The notes: generated from the sequence alone by a model not told the origin. A stretch of 64,000 nt of DNA from Acidimicrobiales bacterium (GCA_030747595.1 JASLKK010000004.1:124001-188000), one strand, 5' to 3'. Shown: positions 35,023-45,112, numbered from the stretch's first letter. Translations and numbers: made by a program.

Positions 35023-36069
35023 CTAGCTGGCCAGATCGCCGGCCTGATCGGACGTCAGGTGGCCGGCGGTATACATCCAGCGGATGGTGTCAGTCAGCGT
35101 CTCTACGGTCGTCCGCGCGGGGAAACCGAAGGCCTCGGTCGCACTGGTCTGGTCCACGTTCCGAAGGCCGCCGGCCCTGGCGTTGCCTACCGTGATCCGA
35201 GCCGTTTCGCCGGTCAGGGGCATCTGATTGCCGGTGGTCCGGCTGACCAGATCACAGACGATTCCACCCAGAGTGATGGTCCACAGGGGGCTGCCCATGA
35301 CCCGGACCTTCCGGCCCGTGAGTTTTGCGGCCATGCCCAACATGTCGACCATTGTGTTGATGTGTCCGGCCAGCAAGTGGCGGGCAGGTGCCTCACCACC
35401 GGTGAGCGAACCGACACAGACCGCTGCCACGTCACGGACGTCGACGAAGCCGAATCGGATGGTCCGGGGAATAGCCGTGGTTCGCATCCGAATCCAGTCG
35501 CGCATGGTGGCCATTGAGTCGCTCAACTCCGGGCTGGGATCCAGCGGTCCGAGGATGCCGCCCGGGCAGACGACGACCACTGGGTGGCCGGCATCCTGAT
35601 GAGCCACGGCCACGGCGTCGGCGGCGATCTTGGAGGCGGTGTAGGCACCGGACTCGGGCCCTACCGGACTGTCGGGGTTGATGTCGATCAGGGACGCGGC
35701 ATAGACGCCCATGGACGAGACGTGAACGATCCGCTGGAGGCCCCGGACGACAGCCTCGTCGAGGATGGCGGCTGTCGAGGCGGGGTTGACCGCCCGCATG
35801 ACGCCGGCCTGACGGGGGTCAAGACTGAACACCGCTCCAGCATGAATCAGGCCGTCAACGTCGACCAGCGAGGCGCGTAGGCGATCGTGGTCGGTCAGGT
35901 CGGCCTCGAAGACCTCGGCGGCATCGTGGGCCAGGCCGTGAACGGCAAGTGCCGACCGGGCCTTGTCGGGATTACGGACGACCATCCGGACGTCATGCCC
36001 GGCGGCCAATGCCGCGGCCGTGCAGTGCGAACCGACCAGACCCGTCGCTCCCGTGACCGCCACCTTCAT
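35023..36069 (-). CDS. NAD(P)-dependent epimerase/dehydratase family (extended SDR)
   Basis: A 348-residue extended SDR similar to dihydroflavonol-4-reductase-like proteins. The Rossmann motif is VTGATGLVGSHCTAA, the nucleotide region VSSMGVYAAS, and the catalytic Tyr-Lys lies in AYTASKIAADA. These proteins reduce ketones or sterol-like carbonyls in many actinobacteria; the substrate here cannot be told. The gene stands alone on the minus strand between plus-strand operons. Confidence 0.85.
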   Translation of the reverse strand: MKVAVTGATGLVGSHCTAAALAAGHDVRMVVRNPDKARSALAVHGLAHDAAEVFEADLTDHDRLRASLVDVDGLIHAGAVFSLDPRQAGVMRAVNPASTAAILDEAVVRGLQRIVHVSSMGVYAASLIDINPDSPVGPESGAYTASKIAADAVAVAHQDAGHPVVVVCPGGILGPLDPSPELSDSMATMRDWIRMRTTAIPRTIRFGFVDVRDVAAVCVGSLTGGEAPARHLLAGHINTMVDMLGMAAKLTGRKVRVMGSPLWTITLGGIVCDLVSRTTGNQMPLTGETARITVGNARAGGLRNVDQTSATEAFGFPARTTVETLTDTIRWMYTAGHLTSDQAGDLAS

Positions 36070-36163
36070 GGCATTCCCTCCGATCCACTCGCCGACACTG
36101 ACCTGTCCCCGGTGACGATCCTAGGTTCGGCCGAACCGCCTGACGGTCTGCCAACATGTTGCG

Positions 36164-36322
36164 ATGAACCGCCTACCGAGGCTTCCCCTCATTGCTGCCC
36201 TGAGCCTGCTGATCGCCGCGGCGGCCGGGGTGGTAGCAGTCAGTGCCGTGGTGTTCCTCCTGGTTCTGGCGGGCTTCACCGGAGCCATGGCGCTGTTGGC
36301 CGACCGCTACCAGAAGCGCTGA
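36164..36322 (+). CDS. Small hydrophobic membrane protein (52 aa)
   Basis: A 52-residue reading frame from ATG 36164 to TGA 36322. It begins MNRLPRLPLIAALSLL, is almost wholly hydrophobic through residue 43 (two possible membrane segments, about 8-24 and 27-43) and ends in a charged ADRYQKR tail. The basic N-terminus, uninterrupted hydrophobic core and charged C-terminus look like a real small membrane protein, not chance. It lies about 100 bp upstream of mscR on the same strand. Function is unknown. Confidence 0.55.
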   Translation: MNRLPRLPLIAALSLLIAAAAGVVAVSAVVFLLVLAGFTGAMALLADRYQKR

Positions 36323-36424
36323 CTGCTGGGACACGGAGGACGAATCGGCCCACCCTGCTACTGTCCTGCGGCCATCCAGACCTCGACGTCCGATGGGCGT
36401 CAAACCGATCGCAGGGAGCAGTCG

Positions 36425-37507
36425 ATGCCGCACAGCGTCCGGGCCGTGGTGGCCCGATCCAAGGGACAACCGGTCACCATCGAAACCATCGAGGTGCCCG
36501 ATCCGGGGCCCGGTGAAGTCCTCGTGGCCGTGAAGGCCTGTGGGGTCTGCCACACCGACCTCCACTATCGGGAGGGTGCCATTAACGACGAGTTCCCGTT
36601 CCTCCTCGGCCACGAGGCGGCGGGGATCGTCGAGGAGGTGGGCCTCGACGTGACCGAGGTGGCCGTTGGCGACTTCGTGGTACTGAACTGGCGAGCCGTC
36701 TGCGGTCAGTGTCGATCCTGTCGCCGGGGACGCCCCTGGTACTGCTTTTCCACCCACAACGCCTCGCAGAAGATGACGTTGGACGGCCAGGAACTCTCAC
36801 CGGCTCTGGGCATCGGGGCGTTCGCTGAGAAAACACTGGTCGCTGCCGGTCAGGCCACCAAGGTCGACCCGGCGGCGCCCGCCGAGGTGGCGGGACTGAT
36901 CGGCTGCGGGGTCATGGCGGGGCTCGGTGCTGCCATGAACACCGGCGACGTGGGTCGAGGCGATTCGGTCGCCGTCTTCGGCTGCGGCGGCGTCGGCGAC
37001 GCGGCGATCGCCGGGGCCCGACTCGCCGGCGCACACACCATCGTGGCCGTCGACCTCGACGACCGGAAGCTCGAGATGGCGAAGGAGTTCGGCGCCACCC
37101 ACACGGTCAACTCTTCCAACGAGGATCCGGTAGAGGCCATCCGGGCCGTCACCGGCGGCAACGGCGTTGACGTGGCCATCGACGCGGTCGGCCTCCCGAT
37201 CACCTACCAGCAGGCGTTCAACGCCCGGGACCTGGCCGGCACCGTGGTCCTCGTCGGAGTGCCCAATCCGGAAGCCGCCTTGGAGTTACCGATGATCGAT
37301 GTCTTCGGTCGAGGTGGGACGTTGAAGTCCTCGTGGTACGGCGACTGCCTGCCCAGCCGGGACTTCCCGATGCTCATCGACCTCTACCTGCAGGGGCGAC
37401 TCGACCTGGACCGGTTCGTGTCCGAGACGATTGCCCTGGACGAGGTCGAGGAGGCCTTCCACAAAATGGAACGTGGTGAGGTGCTGCGTTCGGTCGTGGT
37501 GCTCTGA
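36425..37507 (+). CDS. mscR: S-(hydroxymethyl)mycothiol dehydrogenase / S-nitrosomycothiol reductase
   Basis: A 360-residue zinc MDR dehydrogenase that oxidises the formaldehyde-mycothiol adduct and can reduce S-nitrosomycothiol. The catalytic zinc ligands lie in [11 protein letters not shown] and [13 protein letters not shown], the structural zinc cysteines in [15 protein letters not shown], and the NAD motif in [10 protein letters not shown]. Together with the metallo-beta-lactamase gene that follows 7 bp later, the arrangement matches the mycobacterial mscR (Rv2259)-Rv2260 pair. This is indirect evidence that the organism makes mycothiol. Confidence 0.9.
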   Translation: MPHSVRAVVARSKGQPVTIETIEVPDPGPGEVLVAVKACGVCHTDLHYREGAINDEFPFLLGHEAAGIVEEVGLDVTEVAVGDFVVLNWRAVCGQCRSCRRGRPWYCFSTHNASQKMTLDGQELSPALGIGAFAEKTLVAAGQATKVDPAAPAEVAGLIGCGVMAGLGAAMNTGDVGRGDSVAVFGCGGVGDAAIAGARLAGAHTIVAVDLDDRKLEMAKEFGATHTVNSSNEDPVEAIRAVTGGNGVDVAIDAVGLPITYQQAFNARDLAGTVVLVGVPNPEAALELPMIDVFGRGGTLKSSWYGDCLPSRDFPMLIDLYLQGRLDLDRFVSETIALDEVEEAFHKMERGEVLRSVVVL

Positions 37508-37514
37508 GACGACG

Positions 37515-38135
37515 ATGGGTCTGCGTATTGATCACGTGGTGACCAGCGGGATCTTCTCACTGGATGGCGAAGACTTCGAGGTCGACAACAACATCTGGTT
37601 GATCGGTGACGACCATGAGGTGGTGGTTGTCGACGCCGCCCACGACCACCGACCCATTGCTGAAGCGGTCCGAGGTCGGAGGGTCCGGGGTGTGCTGTGC
37701 ACCCACGGCCACAACGACCACATCAACGCGGCCGTGGAGTTAGCCGAAGCGACCGATGCCCCGATCTGGTTGCACCCCGACGACGGAATGCTGTGGGACG
37801 TCGTCCATCCCGACCGACGCATCGACGACCCGTTGAGAGATGGCCTGACCATTGGAGTGGGTGGCGATGAACTGACGATCCTGCACACGCCCGGTCACTC
37901 GCCGGGTGGCTGTTGCATCCATGTGCCCGCCCTCGGCGTGGTGTTCTCCGGAGACACGCTCTTCAATGGGGGCCCCGGAGCCACCGGCAGGTCGTTTTCG
38001 GACCAGGGCGTCCTCGTTGAGAGCATCCGTTCGAGGCTGTTCGTGCTGGACCGGGTGACCACCGTCCACACGGGGCACGGTGACTCGACGTCGATCGGGG
38101 CCGAAGTCGACCGGTTGGATGCTTCTGACGACTGA
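37515..38135 (+). CDS. Metallo-beta-lactamase-fold hydrolase, mscR partner
   Basis: A 206-residue MBL-fold hydrolase. All metal ligands are visible: CTHGHNDHINA (HxHxDH), HTPGHSPGG, FSGDTLF and VHTGHGDS, as in glyoxalase II-like enzymes. Encoded directly after mscR, it probably hydrolyses the S-formylmycothiol product, the step analogous to S-formylglutathione hydrolase. The ATG at 37515 (MGLRIDHVVTSG) is preferred over an in-frame start inside mscR. Confidence 0.88.
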   Translation: MGLRIDHVVTSGIFSLDGEDFEVDNNIWLIGDDHEVVVVDAAHDHRPIAEAVRGRRVRGVLCTHGHNDHINAAVELAEATDAPIWLHPDDGMLWDVVHPDRRIDDPLRDGLTIGVGGDELTILHTPGHSPGGCCIHVPALGVVFSGDTLFNGGPGATGRSFSDQGVLVESIRSRLFVLDRVTTVHTGHGDSTSIGAEVDRLDASDD

Positions 38136-38161
38136 CCTCAGGGGGTCGCGTCCGGTAAGGG

Positions 38162-39526
38162 CTAGTTGATGACGGGGACGTTTTCCATCGCCTCGGCAAT
38201 GGCTGCTTCCGGGAACTCGTAGTCGACGAGTTCTCCAGCGAGGTACTTCTCGTACGCGGCCATGTCCATATGGCCGTGCCCACACAAGGCAGTGAGGATG
38301 ACCTTCTCTTCGCCGGTTTCCTTGCAGCGAAGAGCTTCTCGGATAGCGGCGGCAATGGCATGGGTGGGCTCGGGCGCGGGAACGATGCCCTCGCTCCGGG
38401 CGAACTGCAGCGCTGCCGCGAAGCACTCTGTTTGGTGGATTGCCTCCGCCTCGACGAGGCCGAGGTCGTAGACGTGGGACACCAGGGGTGCCATGCCGTG
38501 GTATCGGAGCCCTCCCGCGTGGATCGGGTCCGGGATGAACGTGTGGCCGAGGGTGTGCATCTTGACCAGTGGGGTCAGCTGGCCGGTATCACCGAAGTCG
38601 TACCGGTACTCGCCGCGGCTGAGAGACGGGCATGCTGCCGGCTCCACGCATCGGATCACTGGGTCCATCCGGCCAGCGAGCTTCTCGCGGAGGAACGGAA
38701 ATGAGAGGCCGCCGAAATTGGAGCCACCGCCGGTACACCCGACCAGGAGATCAGGGGTCTCGTCGACCTTGGCCAACTGCAGAAGCGCCTCTTCTCCAAT
38801 GATGGTCTGGTGGAGCAGCACGTGGTTGAGGACGCTCCCAAGGGCGTAACGGGTCTCCTCGCTCTGTGCGGCCTGCTCGACGGCTTCGGAAATGGCGATA
38901 CCGAGACTCCCCGGACTGTCGGGGTCGGTTGCCAGGATGGCGCGACCTGCCTCGGTCAGGTTCGAAGGACTGGCGTGGAGTGTCGCGCCCCACAGTTCCA
39001 TCATCGTCTTGCGATACGGCTTCTGGTCGTAGGACGCCCGAACTTGCCAGACTTCACAGTCCAGCCCGAACTGGGCCGTAGCGAAGGCGAGAGCGGAGCC
39101 CCACTGGCCCGCTCCAGTCTCGGTCGTCAGTCGCTTTACGCCTTCCTGGGCGTTGTAGAACGCCTGGGGGACAGCGGTGTTGGGCTTGTGGGAGCCAGCG
39201 GGGCTGACGCCTTCGTACTTGAGGAAGATCTTTGCCGGGGTGTCCAGGGCCTTCTCGAGGCGGCGAGCCCGCAGGAGTGGACTCGGACGCCAGAGTCGGT
39301 AGACGTCAAGTACCTCGCCGGGAATGTCGATGTACGAGTCCGTGGAAACCTCCTGCATGATGAGGGCCATCGGGAAGAGCGGGGCCAGGTCATCGGGGCC
39401 AATCGGCTCGAGGGTGCCGGGGTGTAGCGGCGGCGGTGGCGGCGTCGGTAGGTCCGGAATGACGTTGTACCACTGTGTTGGCATCTCGGATTCTTCGAGC
39501 AGCACCTTGGAGTAGTCGTCGGACAT
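38162..39526 (-). CDS. Tryptophan synthase beta subunit-like, TrpB2 type
   Basis: A 454-residue PLP enzyme of the TrpB2 group, which condenses indole and serine and works without a tightly bound alpha subunit. The PLP lysine lies in [11 protein letters not shown], the phosphate-binding loop in [12 protein letters not shown], and [13 protein letters not shown] is the family signature. The N-terminal stretch [13 protein letters not shown] and the total length are longer than in TrpB1. No other trp gene is nearby, so it may serve indole salvage. It is convergent with the MBL gene. Confidence 0.9.
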   Translation of the reverse strand: MSDDYSKVLLEESEMPTQWYNVIPDLPTPPPPPLHPGTLEPIGPDDLAPLFPMALIMQEVSTDSYIDIPGEVLDVYRLWRPSPLLRARRLEKALDTPAKIFLKYEGVSPAGSHKPNTAVPQAFYNAQEGVKRLTTETGAGQWGSALAFATAQFGLDCEVWQVRASYDQKPYRKTMMELWGATLHASPSNLTEAGRAILATDPDSPGSLGIAISEAVEQAAQSEETRYALGSVLNHVLLHQTIIGEEALLQLAKVDETPDLLVGCTGGGSNFGGLSFPFLREKLAGRMDPVIRCVEPAACPSLSRGEYRYDFGDTGQLTPLVKMHTLGHTFIPDPIHAGGLRYHGMAPLVSHVYDLGLVEAEAIHQTECFAAALQFARSEGIVPAPEPTHAIAAAIREALRCKETGEEKVILTALCGHGHMDMAAYEKYLAGELVDYEFPEAAIAEAMENVPVIN

Positions 39527-39655
39527 GGCTGTTTCTCATCTCTGGATTGGAGGAAATGGATCTGCCGGGAGGCCAGCACAGGCCGACAATGGTTTCGTCG
39601 GAATGTTTTGTCAACCTGTGTCGTCACAGGTCTGGGAACCGACGAGACTGCCGGG

Positions 39656-41089
39656 ATGACCAGGGGCGGGCCGGAGAGCGGACTGGAGATCGGCGCTGTC
39701 GAAGCCAGCCTCTCGCCCTGGCGGACGTATGCCCTGTTGGCCGGCTCGGTGGTGGCCGCGTCGATGAACTACTCGGTGACCTTCGTGTCGTTTGGCGAGA
39801 TCGAGCGAACTTTCGATGCCGGTCCGGCGGCCACCTCGTGGGTCCTCAACGCTTTTGCCATCACCCTCTGTGCCCTCCTGATTCCGTGCGGCTGGCTTTC
39901 GGACCGGTTCGGGCGGCGCCGGATGTTCCTGTCGGGAGTGACCCTTCTGGCTGTGGGGTCAGTGTTGGTTGCCGTGTCGCCCACGCTTCCGTTCCTGGTG
40001 GCGGCCCGGGTGGTCCAGGCAGCAGGGTTGGCCCTTGAGGGTCCAGCGGCCATGGCCATCCTGTTGAACGCCTTCCCCGCGGACCGCCGAAGCACCGCGG
40101 TGGGAGCCTTCGGTGGACTCGGCGGGATCTCCCTCGTGCTTGGCCCGGTGGTTGGGGGCCTGGTCATCGGTGCCGTGGGGTGGCGCTGGACGTTCGGGTT
40201 CAACACGCCAATAGCCCTGGTCACCGTGCTTCTCGGACTCCGGTTCCTGCCCGTGGATCGACCGGCGACCACTGAGTCGAGCCGGCTCAGACCTGATCTA
40301 TGGGGAGTCCTGCTGCTGGTGGCCGGGTTGGCCGCGTTGGCCACCGGGATCGTGCAGGCCGAGTCGTGGGGCTGGACTGGAGTGGGGACAGTGGTCGCCC
40401 TCGTGGCGGCGCCGGTGGCCATGGTGGGGGTGGTGGTGCGATCCTCGAAGCGGGACGACGCCATACTCGACATGTCGCTGTACCGGATCCGGTACTACCC
40501 GCGTGGTAACGCACTTGCTTTTCTCATCGCCGGGAACTTCGCCGGAACGTACCTGGCGTTCATCACCCTGCTGGTCGGGCCGTGGGGGATGGCACCGGCG
40601 GCCGCCGGAGCGACGCTGGCCATCGTGCCCCTAATCGGCGGGCCAATGAGCTTCCTGAGCGGACGCATGGCCGACCGGTTTGGTCACCGACGTCTCATCG
40701 TGCCCGGAGGCCTGTGCATGGTGGTCGGCGCCCTGTGGTTTCGATCCGGGGTTGGGGAGACCACCGACCTCTCGTTGTGGTTTCCGGCGGTAGGGCTTTA
40801 CGCGCTGGGCATCGGGCTGGCCCATGCCAACAGTGCGTCGCTGGCTATGCGGTACGTACCGGTCAAGTCTCTGGGCCAGGCCGGGGCCACCAATCGGATC
40901 ATGTCCGAATTTGGCAGCGTGGCCAGCGTGGCCGTCACCGTGGCCCTGCTGATCGGTACCGACGACCCCGTCCAGGGGGCCCGCCGGGTGATGCTGATGT
41001 TGGCCGTCGTCGGGGTGGCTGGTGTGCTTGTGGCCCTCGGCGTCGACACACGCCCAGACCGGGAGATCGCCACCTCAGGCATCAGCTGA
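39656..41089 (+). CDS. MFS transporter, DHA2 (14-TMS, EmrB/QacA) type
   Basis: A 477-residue membrane protein with about 14 hydrophobic helices. The motif between helices 2 and 3 is GWLSDRFGRRRMF and the antiporter-type motif C appears as GGISLVLGPVVGG, which indicates a proton-driven drug or metabolite exporter. ATG 39656 is used; an in-frame TTG upstream (39608) would add a non-hydrophobic leader without a good ribosome site. Its last 8 bp overlap the end of the convergent LLM gene. Confidence 0.9.
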   Translation: MTRGGPESGLEIGAVEASLSPWRTYALLAGSVVAASMNYSVTFVSFGEIERTFDAGPAATSWVLNAFAITLCALLIPCGWLSDRFGRRRMFLSGVTLLAVGSVLVAVSPTLPFLVAARVVQAAGLALEGPAAMAILLNAFPADRRSTAVGAFGGLGGISLVLGPVVGGLVIGAVGWRWTFGFNTPIALVTVLLGLRFLPVDRPATTESSRLRPDLWGVLLLVAGLAALATGIVQAESWGWTGVGTVVALVAAPVAMVGVVVRSSKRDDAILDMSLYRIRYYPRGNALAFLIAGNFAGTYLAFITLLVGPWGMAPAAAGATLAIVPLIGGPMSFLSGRMADRFGHRRLIVPGGLCMVVGALWFRSGVGETTDLSLWFPAVGLYALGIGLAHANSASLAMRYVPVKSLGQAGATNRIMSEFGSVASVAVTVALLIGTDDPVQGARRVMLMLAVVGVAGVLVALGVDTRPDREIATSGIS

Positions 41090-41951
41090 ACTTCAACCGG
41101 CCTGGTGTCTCGGCGATGAAGTTCAGGACGGTGCTGGCCCGTTCAGGATCAGGGCCACGGCCCACGTCTCGAAAGTCGCGGACGAGGATCATCCGATCCA
41201 CGCCGAGATCCTCGTAACGGGAGACCAGGTCACGGTCGACGGGTTCGGACGGCGAGACCGATATGGCGACCTCGCCGAGGCCCTCTGGTCGATCGAACTC
41301 GCGCTGGAGGTTCTGGATGTTGGCCACGGCTTTGGCTGTGAAGTCCAGCGTGGTTAGGAAGCCGTACCAGCCGTGGGCCTTGTGCACCGCCCGGCGAAAG
41401 GTGGCCGGTGAGCCACCGCCCACGTGTATGGGTGGGCCGCCCGACTGGATGGGTCGGGGTGAGGCCTCCACGCCGGACCACGACGTGAATCGGCCATCGA
41501 ACGTCGGGTCACCGCGCCACAGGGAAGCCATGGCATCTAGGTGGTCGTCGGTCCTAGCCCCCCGCTCGGTGAACGGCACGCCGATGGCCTCGAACTCCGC
41601 GGGCACGTAGCCCACGCCGAACCCGGCTTCCAGACGACCGCCGGAAAGCACGTCGACCGAGGCCAGTTCCTTGGCCAGGACCACCGGGTTTCGTTGGGGG
41701 AGGATCACGATGCCGGTGCCGAGACGGATAGTCGACGTGTGGGCGGCCAGGAAGGACAACGAGGCGATCTGGTCGACGAAGTGGGTTCCGGGAGCGACGG
41801 GAGACGGGGGCCGCTGGGGGTCAGCCACCACCACGTGCTCGCCGGTCCAGATGGATTCCCAGCCGGCGTCCTCGGCGGTTCGGGCCGCCGAGGCCATGGT
41901 TTCCGGGTCGGCCAGTACACCGCTGTTGACGCCGAAGAATCCGAACTTCAC
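41082..41951 (-). CDS. LLM class F420-dependent oxidoreductase (1)
   Basis: A 289-residue TIM-barrel luciferase-like enzyme using F420 or flavin. Landmarks are the N-terminal KFGFFGVNSG, TGEHVV, IRLGTGIVILPQRNPVVLAKELASVDVLSGGRLEAGFGVGY, and PIHVGGGSPA. Start GTG 41951 overlaps the stop of the upstream LLM paralogue by 4 bp (GTGA). It is the last gene of a coupled DUF1214-LLM-LLM operon. The substrate is unknown. Confidence 0.9.
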   Translation of the reverse strand: MKFGFFGVNSGVLADPETMASAARTAEDAGWESIWTGEHVVVADPQRPPSPVAPGTHFVDQIASLSFLAAHTSTIRLGTGIVILPQRNPVVLAKELASVDVLSGGRLEAGFGVGYVPAEFEAIGVPFTERGARTDDHLDAMASLWRGDPTFDGRFTSWSGVEASPRPIQSGGPPIHVGGGSPATFRRAVHKAHGWYGFLTTLDFTAKAVANIQNLQREFDRPEGLGEVAISVSPSEPVDRDLVSRYEDLGVDRMILVRDFRDVGRGPDPERASTVLNFIAETPGRLKFS

Positions 41952-42913
41952 GAGGGTCCCCCTTCAGTGGGTCGACCGACGGTAGTGCGGAAGGCACGGA
42001 CCAGGTCGGCGAGCATGTACTCAGCGGCCGAGCGGTCCCCGGGAAGGGGGAGGGCTATTCGGCAGTCGGTCACGCCGGCTTCAACCAATGGGGCGACGCT
42101 CTCCATCGTGCGGTCGAGGTCCACCACGCCATCGTCGCTGCGAACCACTGGGAGTGATCCCTGGACCTCGAAGGCAGATGCGTCCAGTCCGAGCTCCTCC
42201 TGAAGGTTCCGCATCCGCGCGATCCCGCCAATCACGTCGGCCCGGTCTGCGCCCCACGGAATCCATCCGTCACCAAAGGTGGCGAGGCGTCGTGCGGTCC
42301 GGCGGTTCACGGTTCCGCTGATCCAGATTGGCACGGCGTTTCCATGTACGGGCGACGGCATGGACTGGACGTTGCCGAAGCCCAGTTCGTTGCTGGCATA
42401 GGAGGCTGGCTCCCCGGCCCACAAAATTCTGCACACCTCCAGGCTGTGGTCCAGGAGACGGCCCCGGTCGGCAAAATCCAGACCAGCGGCCTCGTATTCG
42501 GCAGCCTGCCAGCCCACTCCGACGCCGAGGTCGAGGCGGCCGTTGGACAGCACATCAAGCGTGGCCGCGGTCTTTGCCAACACGACTGGGCGTCGTAACG
42601 CGGCCAGGAGGATTCCGGTCTGGAGACGGATTCGATCGGTTCGGGCTGCCAGCCACGTAAGAGTGGTGAGGGGCTCCAACCACGCTCCGCCCGGACCGGT
42701 CGGTTGGCGACCACCCACCGTCCCCCCCTTGGACGGATCGCCGTAGTCGTCGAGGTTGTCGCCGAACACCACGTGATCGGCCACCGCCAGTCGGTCCACG
42801 CCGGCCCGGTCTGCGGCCACCGCATGATCTGACAACCGCGCCCAGTCCCCAGGTGGTTCGTCGGCGAAGTTCACCACCTGGATCGAAAGTTGGGGGTGCG
42901 TCATGGCGGTCAT
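41948..42913 (-). CDS. LLM class F420-dependent oxidoreductase (2)
   Basis: A 321-residue luciferase-like monooxygenase/reductase. The barrel motifs are VDRLAVADHVVF, IRLQTGILLAALRRPVVLAKTAATLDVLSNGRLDLGVGVGW and PIWISGTVNRRTARR. The start is set at ATG 42913 because it overlaps the stop of the DUF1214 gene as ATGA; a second ATG follows at 42904. Middle gene of the operon. Two paralogous LLM enzymes in one transcript suggest successive or alternative steps on one substrate. Confidence 0.9.
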   Translation of the reverse strand: MTAMTHPQLSIQVVNFADEPPGDWARLSDHAVAADRAGVDRLAVADHVVFGDNLDDYGDPSKGGTVGGRQPTGPGGAWLEPLTTLTWLAARTDRIRLQTGILLAALRRPVVLAKTAATLDVLSNGRLDLGVGVGWQAAEYEAAGLDFADRGRLLDHSLEVCRILWAGEPASYASNELGFGNVQSMPSPVHGNAVPIWISGTVNRRTARRLATFGDGWIPWGADRADVIGGIARMRNLQEELGLDASAFEVQGSLPVVRSDDGVVDLDRTMESVAPLVEAGVTDCRIALPLPGDRSAAEYMLADLVRAFRTTVGRPTEGGPS

Positions 42914-44115
42914 CGTCGGAACCTCCGGAGGGCGGCGCGGCGCCGATCGCGGAGCACCACGGCACGTTGTTCGCGGCTGATGGGAGCCCAGCGGTCGTCG
43001 AAGTGCTCGGCGATCGAGGCGACGGGTATCAGGGTGCAGGTCGGAACGGGTTGGCGGTCGGCCTGATTCCATCGGTAGGTAATACAGCCCTGGGTGGATC
43101 CCGTGGTGTCCAGCCAATTGGCGATGCCAGGGTCCTGATGGGCGACGACGGCCCGAAACACCCCATCGGCGGACACCACGGCCTGGTGTCCGTTGAGGCT
43201 GGACTGGTGGTCCCACCAGTCCAGCGATTGGTACCAGACGTCACCCAACTGGATCCCCCAATAGACGCAGTCGGGAATCTCGACCTCCAGAAGGAGGGCC
43301 TCGTCGTCGGCGATCCGATACCAGGTCTGGCCGTAGCCCTGGTCGACACTTCCACCGAGGTTCGAGACCGAGCCCTGGGCGGCCTGGACGTGGTCGAAGG
43401 AGTTGACCTCGGCACGGGCCACGTGTGCGTAGCCGAAGTCGGCCCAGAAGGCCGTCATGTCGAGCACTTGGTCGGCCGCTGTGGCCAGATGTCGGATCAT
43501 CGACTCGCCAGTCATGCGACTGGCGCCCGGTTCCGGGTTGACGCATTCCAGATGCAGATCGGCGGGGATCTCCGAAGCCCAGTCGGAGAAGAACTGGCGG
43601 ATGATGAGAGTGCAGTGCTCCGGTGGAAGTTCGAACCAGCTGGCGTCAGCCACTCCATCGGGAGATGGACCGGCACCAAAGGCCACCTCGAATCGACCAT
43701 CGGCATCGGTAGGCAGGTCGCTGCCATTGAGCGTCAGGAACTGTTCGATTCCCCGCTCGGCGAAGTTGGTGGTCATCGCTGTGATGCCGAGGTAGCAGAC
43801 CGTCCCGATGGTCCCCGAGAGTCGATAGGTGCGGGCCAGGTCGATCTCAGCTGCCTGGTACAGGCCATCGGGATTGTCCTGCCCGTTCTTGAACGGATGG
43901 AACCACGCGAGTTGTGGATGCTCGAGGTCGCCGCCCTCCAGAACCCGGCTGGTATCGCTGGCAAGTCGACGAAGAAGTGCCCGAATGCCCTCGGCGCGAT
44001 CCATGTCGTCCATCGGGCGATCGGACTCGAGGACTATTGCTGCGCCGTCCTTTAGGCGGTCACAGAAGTCGCACCAAGCGCTCCGTAAGTCGTTCTGATT
44101 CGTTGACTCCTGCAT
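42910..44115 (-). CDS. DUF1214 domain-containing protein
   Basis: A 401-residue protein. Near residues 70-95 it has WFHPFKNGQDNPDGLYQAA. The C-terminal DUF1214 part (about 265-380) contains VYWGIQLGDVWYQSLDWWDHQSSLNGHQ and the FRAVVAHQDPG pattern. No signal peptide is seen. DUF1214/DUF1254 proteins occur next to catabolic and F420 genes in actinobacteria, but no reaction is known to me. First gene of the three-gene operon with two LLM oxidoreductases, 4-bp overlap downstream. Confidence 0.8.
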   Translation of the reverse strand: MQESTNQNDLRSAWCDFCDRLKDGAAIVLESDRPMDDMDRAEGIRALLRRLASDTSRVLEGGDLEHPQLAWFHPFKNGQDNPDGLYQAAEIDLARTYRLSGTIGTVCYLGITAMTTNFAERGIEQFLTLNGSDLPTDADGRFEVAFGAGPSPDGVADASWFELPPEHCTLIIRQFFSDWASEIPADLHLECVNPEPGASRMTGESMIRHLATAADQVLDMTAFWADFGYAHVARAEVNSFDHVQAAQGSVSNLGGSVDQGYGQTWYRIADDEALLLEVEIPDCVYWGIQLGDVWYQSLDWWDHQSSLNGHQAVVSADGVFRAVVAHQDPGIANWLDTTGSTQGCITYRWNQADRQPVPTCTLIPVASIAEHFDDRWAPISREQRAVVLRDRRRAALRRFRR

Positions 44116-44228
44116 GGACCGACCCTAACGAGGAGCGTCTCTGGGAGCCGGGTCGGACCGTTGGGCCTCCAGTCAGCAGCCAGGGCACGTAGGCGGTTGA
44201 AGTCGGGCCGGGCCGCTACCGTTTGGCC

Positions 44229-45101
44229 ATGGCACGGTTTCAGTTCCTAGAGCGGTGGCGGCGCCCCGTGGAGCCCGTTGATGACCGGGACCACATCGTG
44301 TTTGTCCTGTCCGGCGGGTCGGTTCGTGGCGCTGCTCAGGCGGGGATGATCCGGGTGCTTCTCGATCATGGGATCGTTCCCGACGAGGTGGTCGGGGTGT
44401 CAGCGGGGGCGCTCAACGGCACCTTTCTGGCGGCGAACCCGACTGTTGAACAGGCCCGGCTTCTTGAAGGTGTGTGGCGTGACGTGGCTGACCGGAAGCC
44501 CATCCGGGGCAGCTTCATCCGCAATGTGGCGGCCATCGTGCGCGGGCGACCGAGTTTCGACAACGGCGACCGGCTACGGGCCCTTATTGCCGATCACGCA
44601 CCGATGGAGGATCTAGCCCAGGCTTCAGTGCCGTGCCATGTCGGTACCACGGATGCCTCGACCGGCCAGTTGAGCTGGTGGACGAGCGGGCCGTTGGTCG
44701 ACCTGTTGTGCGCGACCACCGCGGTGCCCGGCGTGCTGCCTGCCGTGGATTTGGGCGACGGGACACTCCACATCGACGGTGGAGTGGTATCCAACATCCC
44801 GTTGCGTCGTGCGCTATCCCTCGCGCCGACGCGGCTCGTGGTGTTGGACGTAGCGGCCAAGTTCACGCCGGCCACCAAGCAGACGGCGTTGTCGTTGATG
44901 CTGGTGGGCTTCCGGGCGGCTGCCGCCGAGCTCACCCGACAGCAGTGGTTGGACGTGCCGGCCGATCTAGACGTCCTGCACATTGAGCTGCCGACCGTGG
45001 ACGATGCTCCGGACTTCGAGTTCGAATTGGTGCCCGACCTGTTGGTGCAGGGCGCACAGGTTGCCGAGGAGGCGCTGGCCACAGTGGCCACGGCTGGCTG
45101 A
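44229..45101 (+). CDS. Patatin-like phospholipase
   Basis: A 290-residue cytosolic serine acyl hydrolase with a Ser-Asp dyad. The oxyanion loop is LSGGSVRGAAQAG, the nucleophile motif VGVSAGALNG (GxSxG) and the aspartate HIDGGVVSNIP. ATG 44229 is chosen over the in-frame TTG two codons earlier. It is compact and has no membrane segment or cNMP domain. It is convergent with the homocysteine S-methyltransferase gene (11 bp apart). It probably cleaves phospholipid or acyl esters. Confidence 0.9.
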   Translation: MARFQFLERWRRPVEPVDDRDHIVFVLSGGSVRGAAQAGMIRVLLDHGIVPDEVVGVSAGALNGTFLAANPTVEQARLLEGVWRDVADRKPIRGSFIRNVAAIVRGRPSFDNGDRLRALIADHAPMEDLAQASVPCHVGTTDASTGQLSWWTSGPLVDLLCATTAVPGVLPAVDLGDGTLHIDGGVVSNIPLRRALSLAPTRLVVLDVAAKFTPATKQTALSLMLVGFRAAAAELTRQQWLDVPADLDVLHIELPTVDDAPDFEFELVPDLLVQGAQVAEEALATVATAG

Positions 45102-45112
45102 CCACAGAAGGG

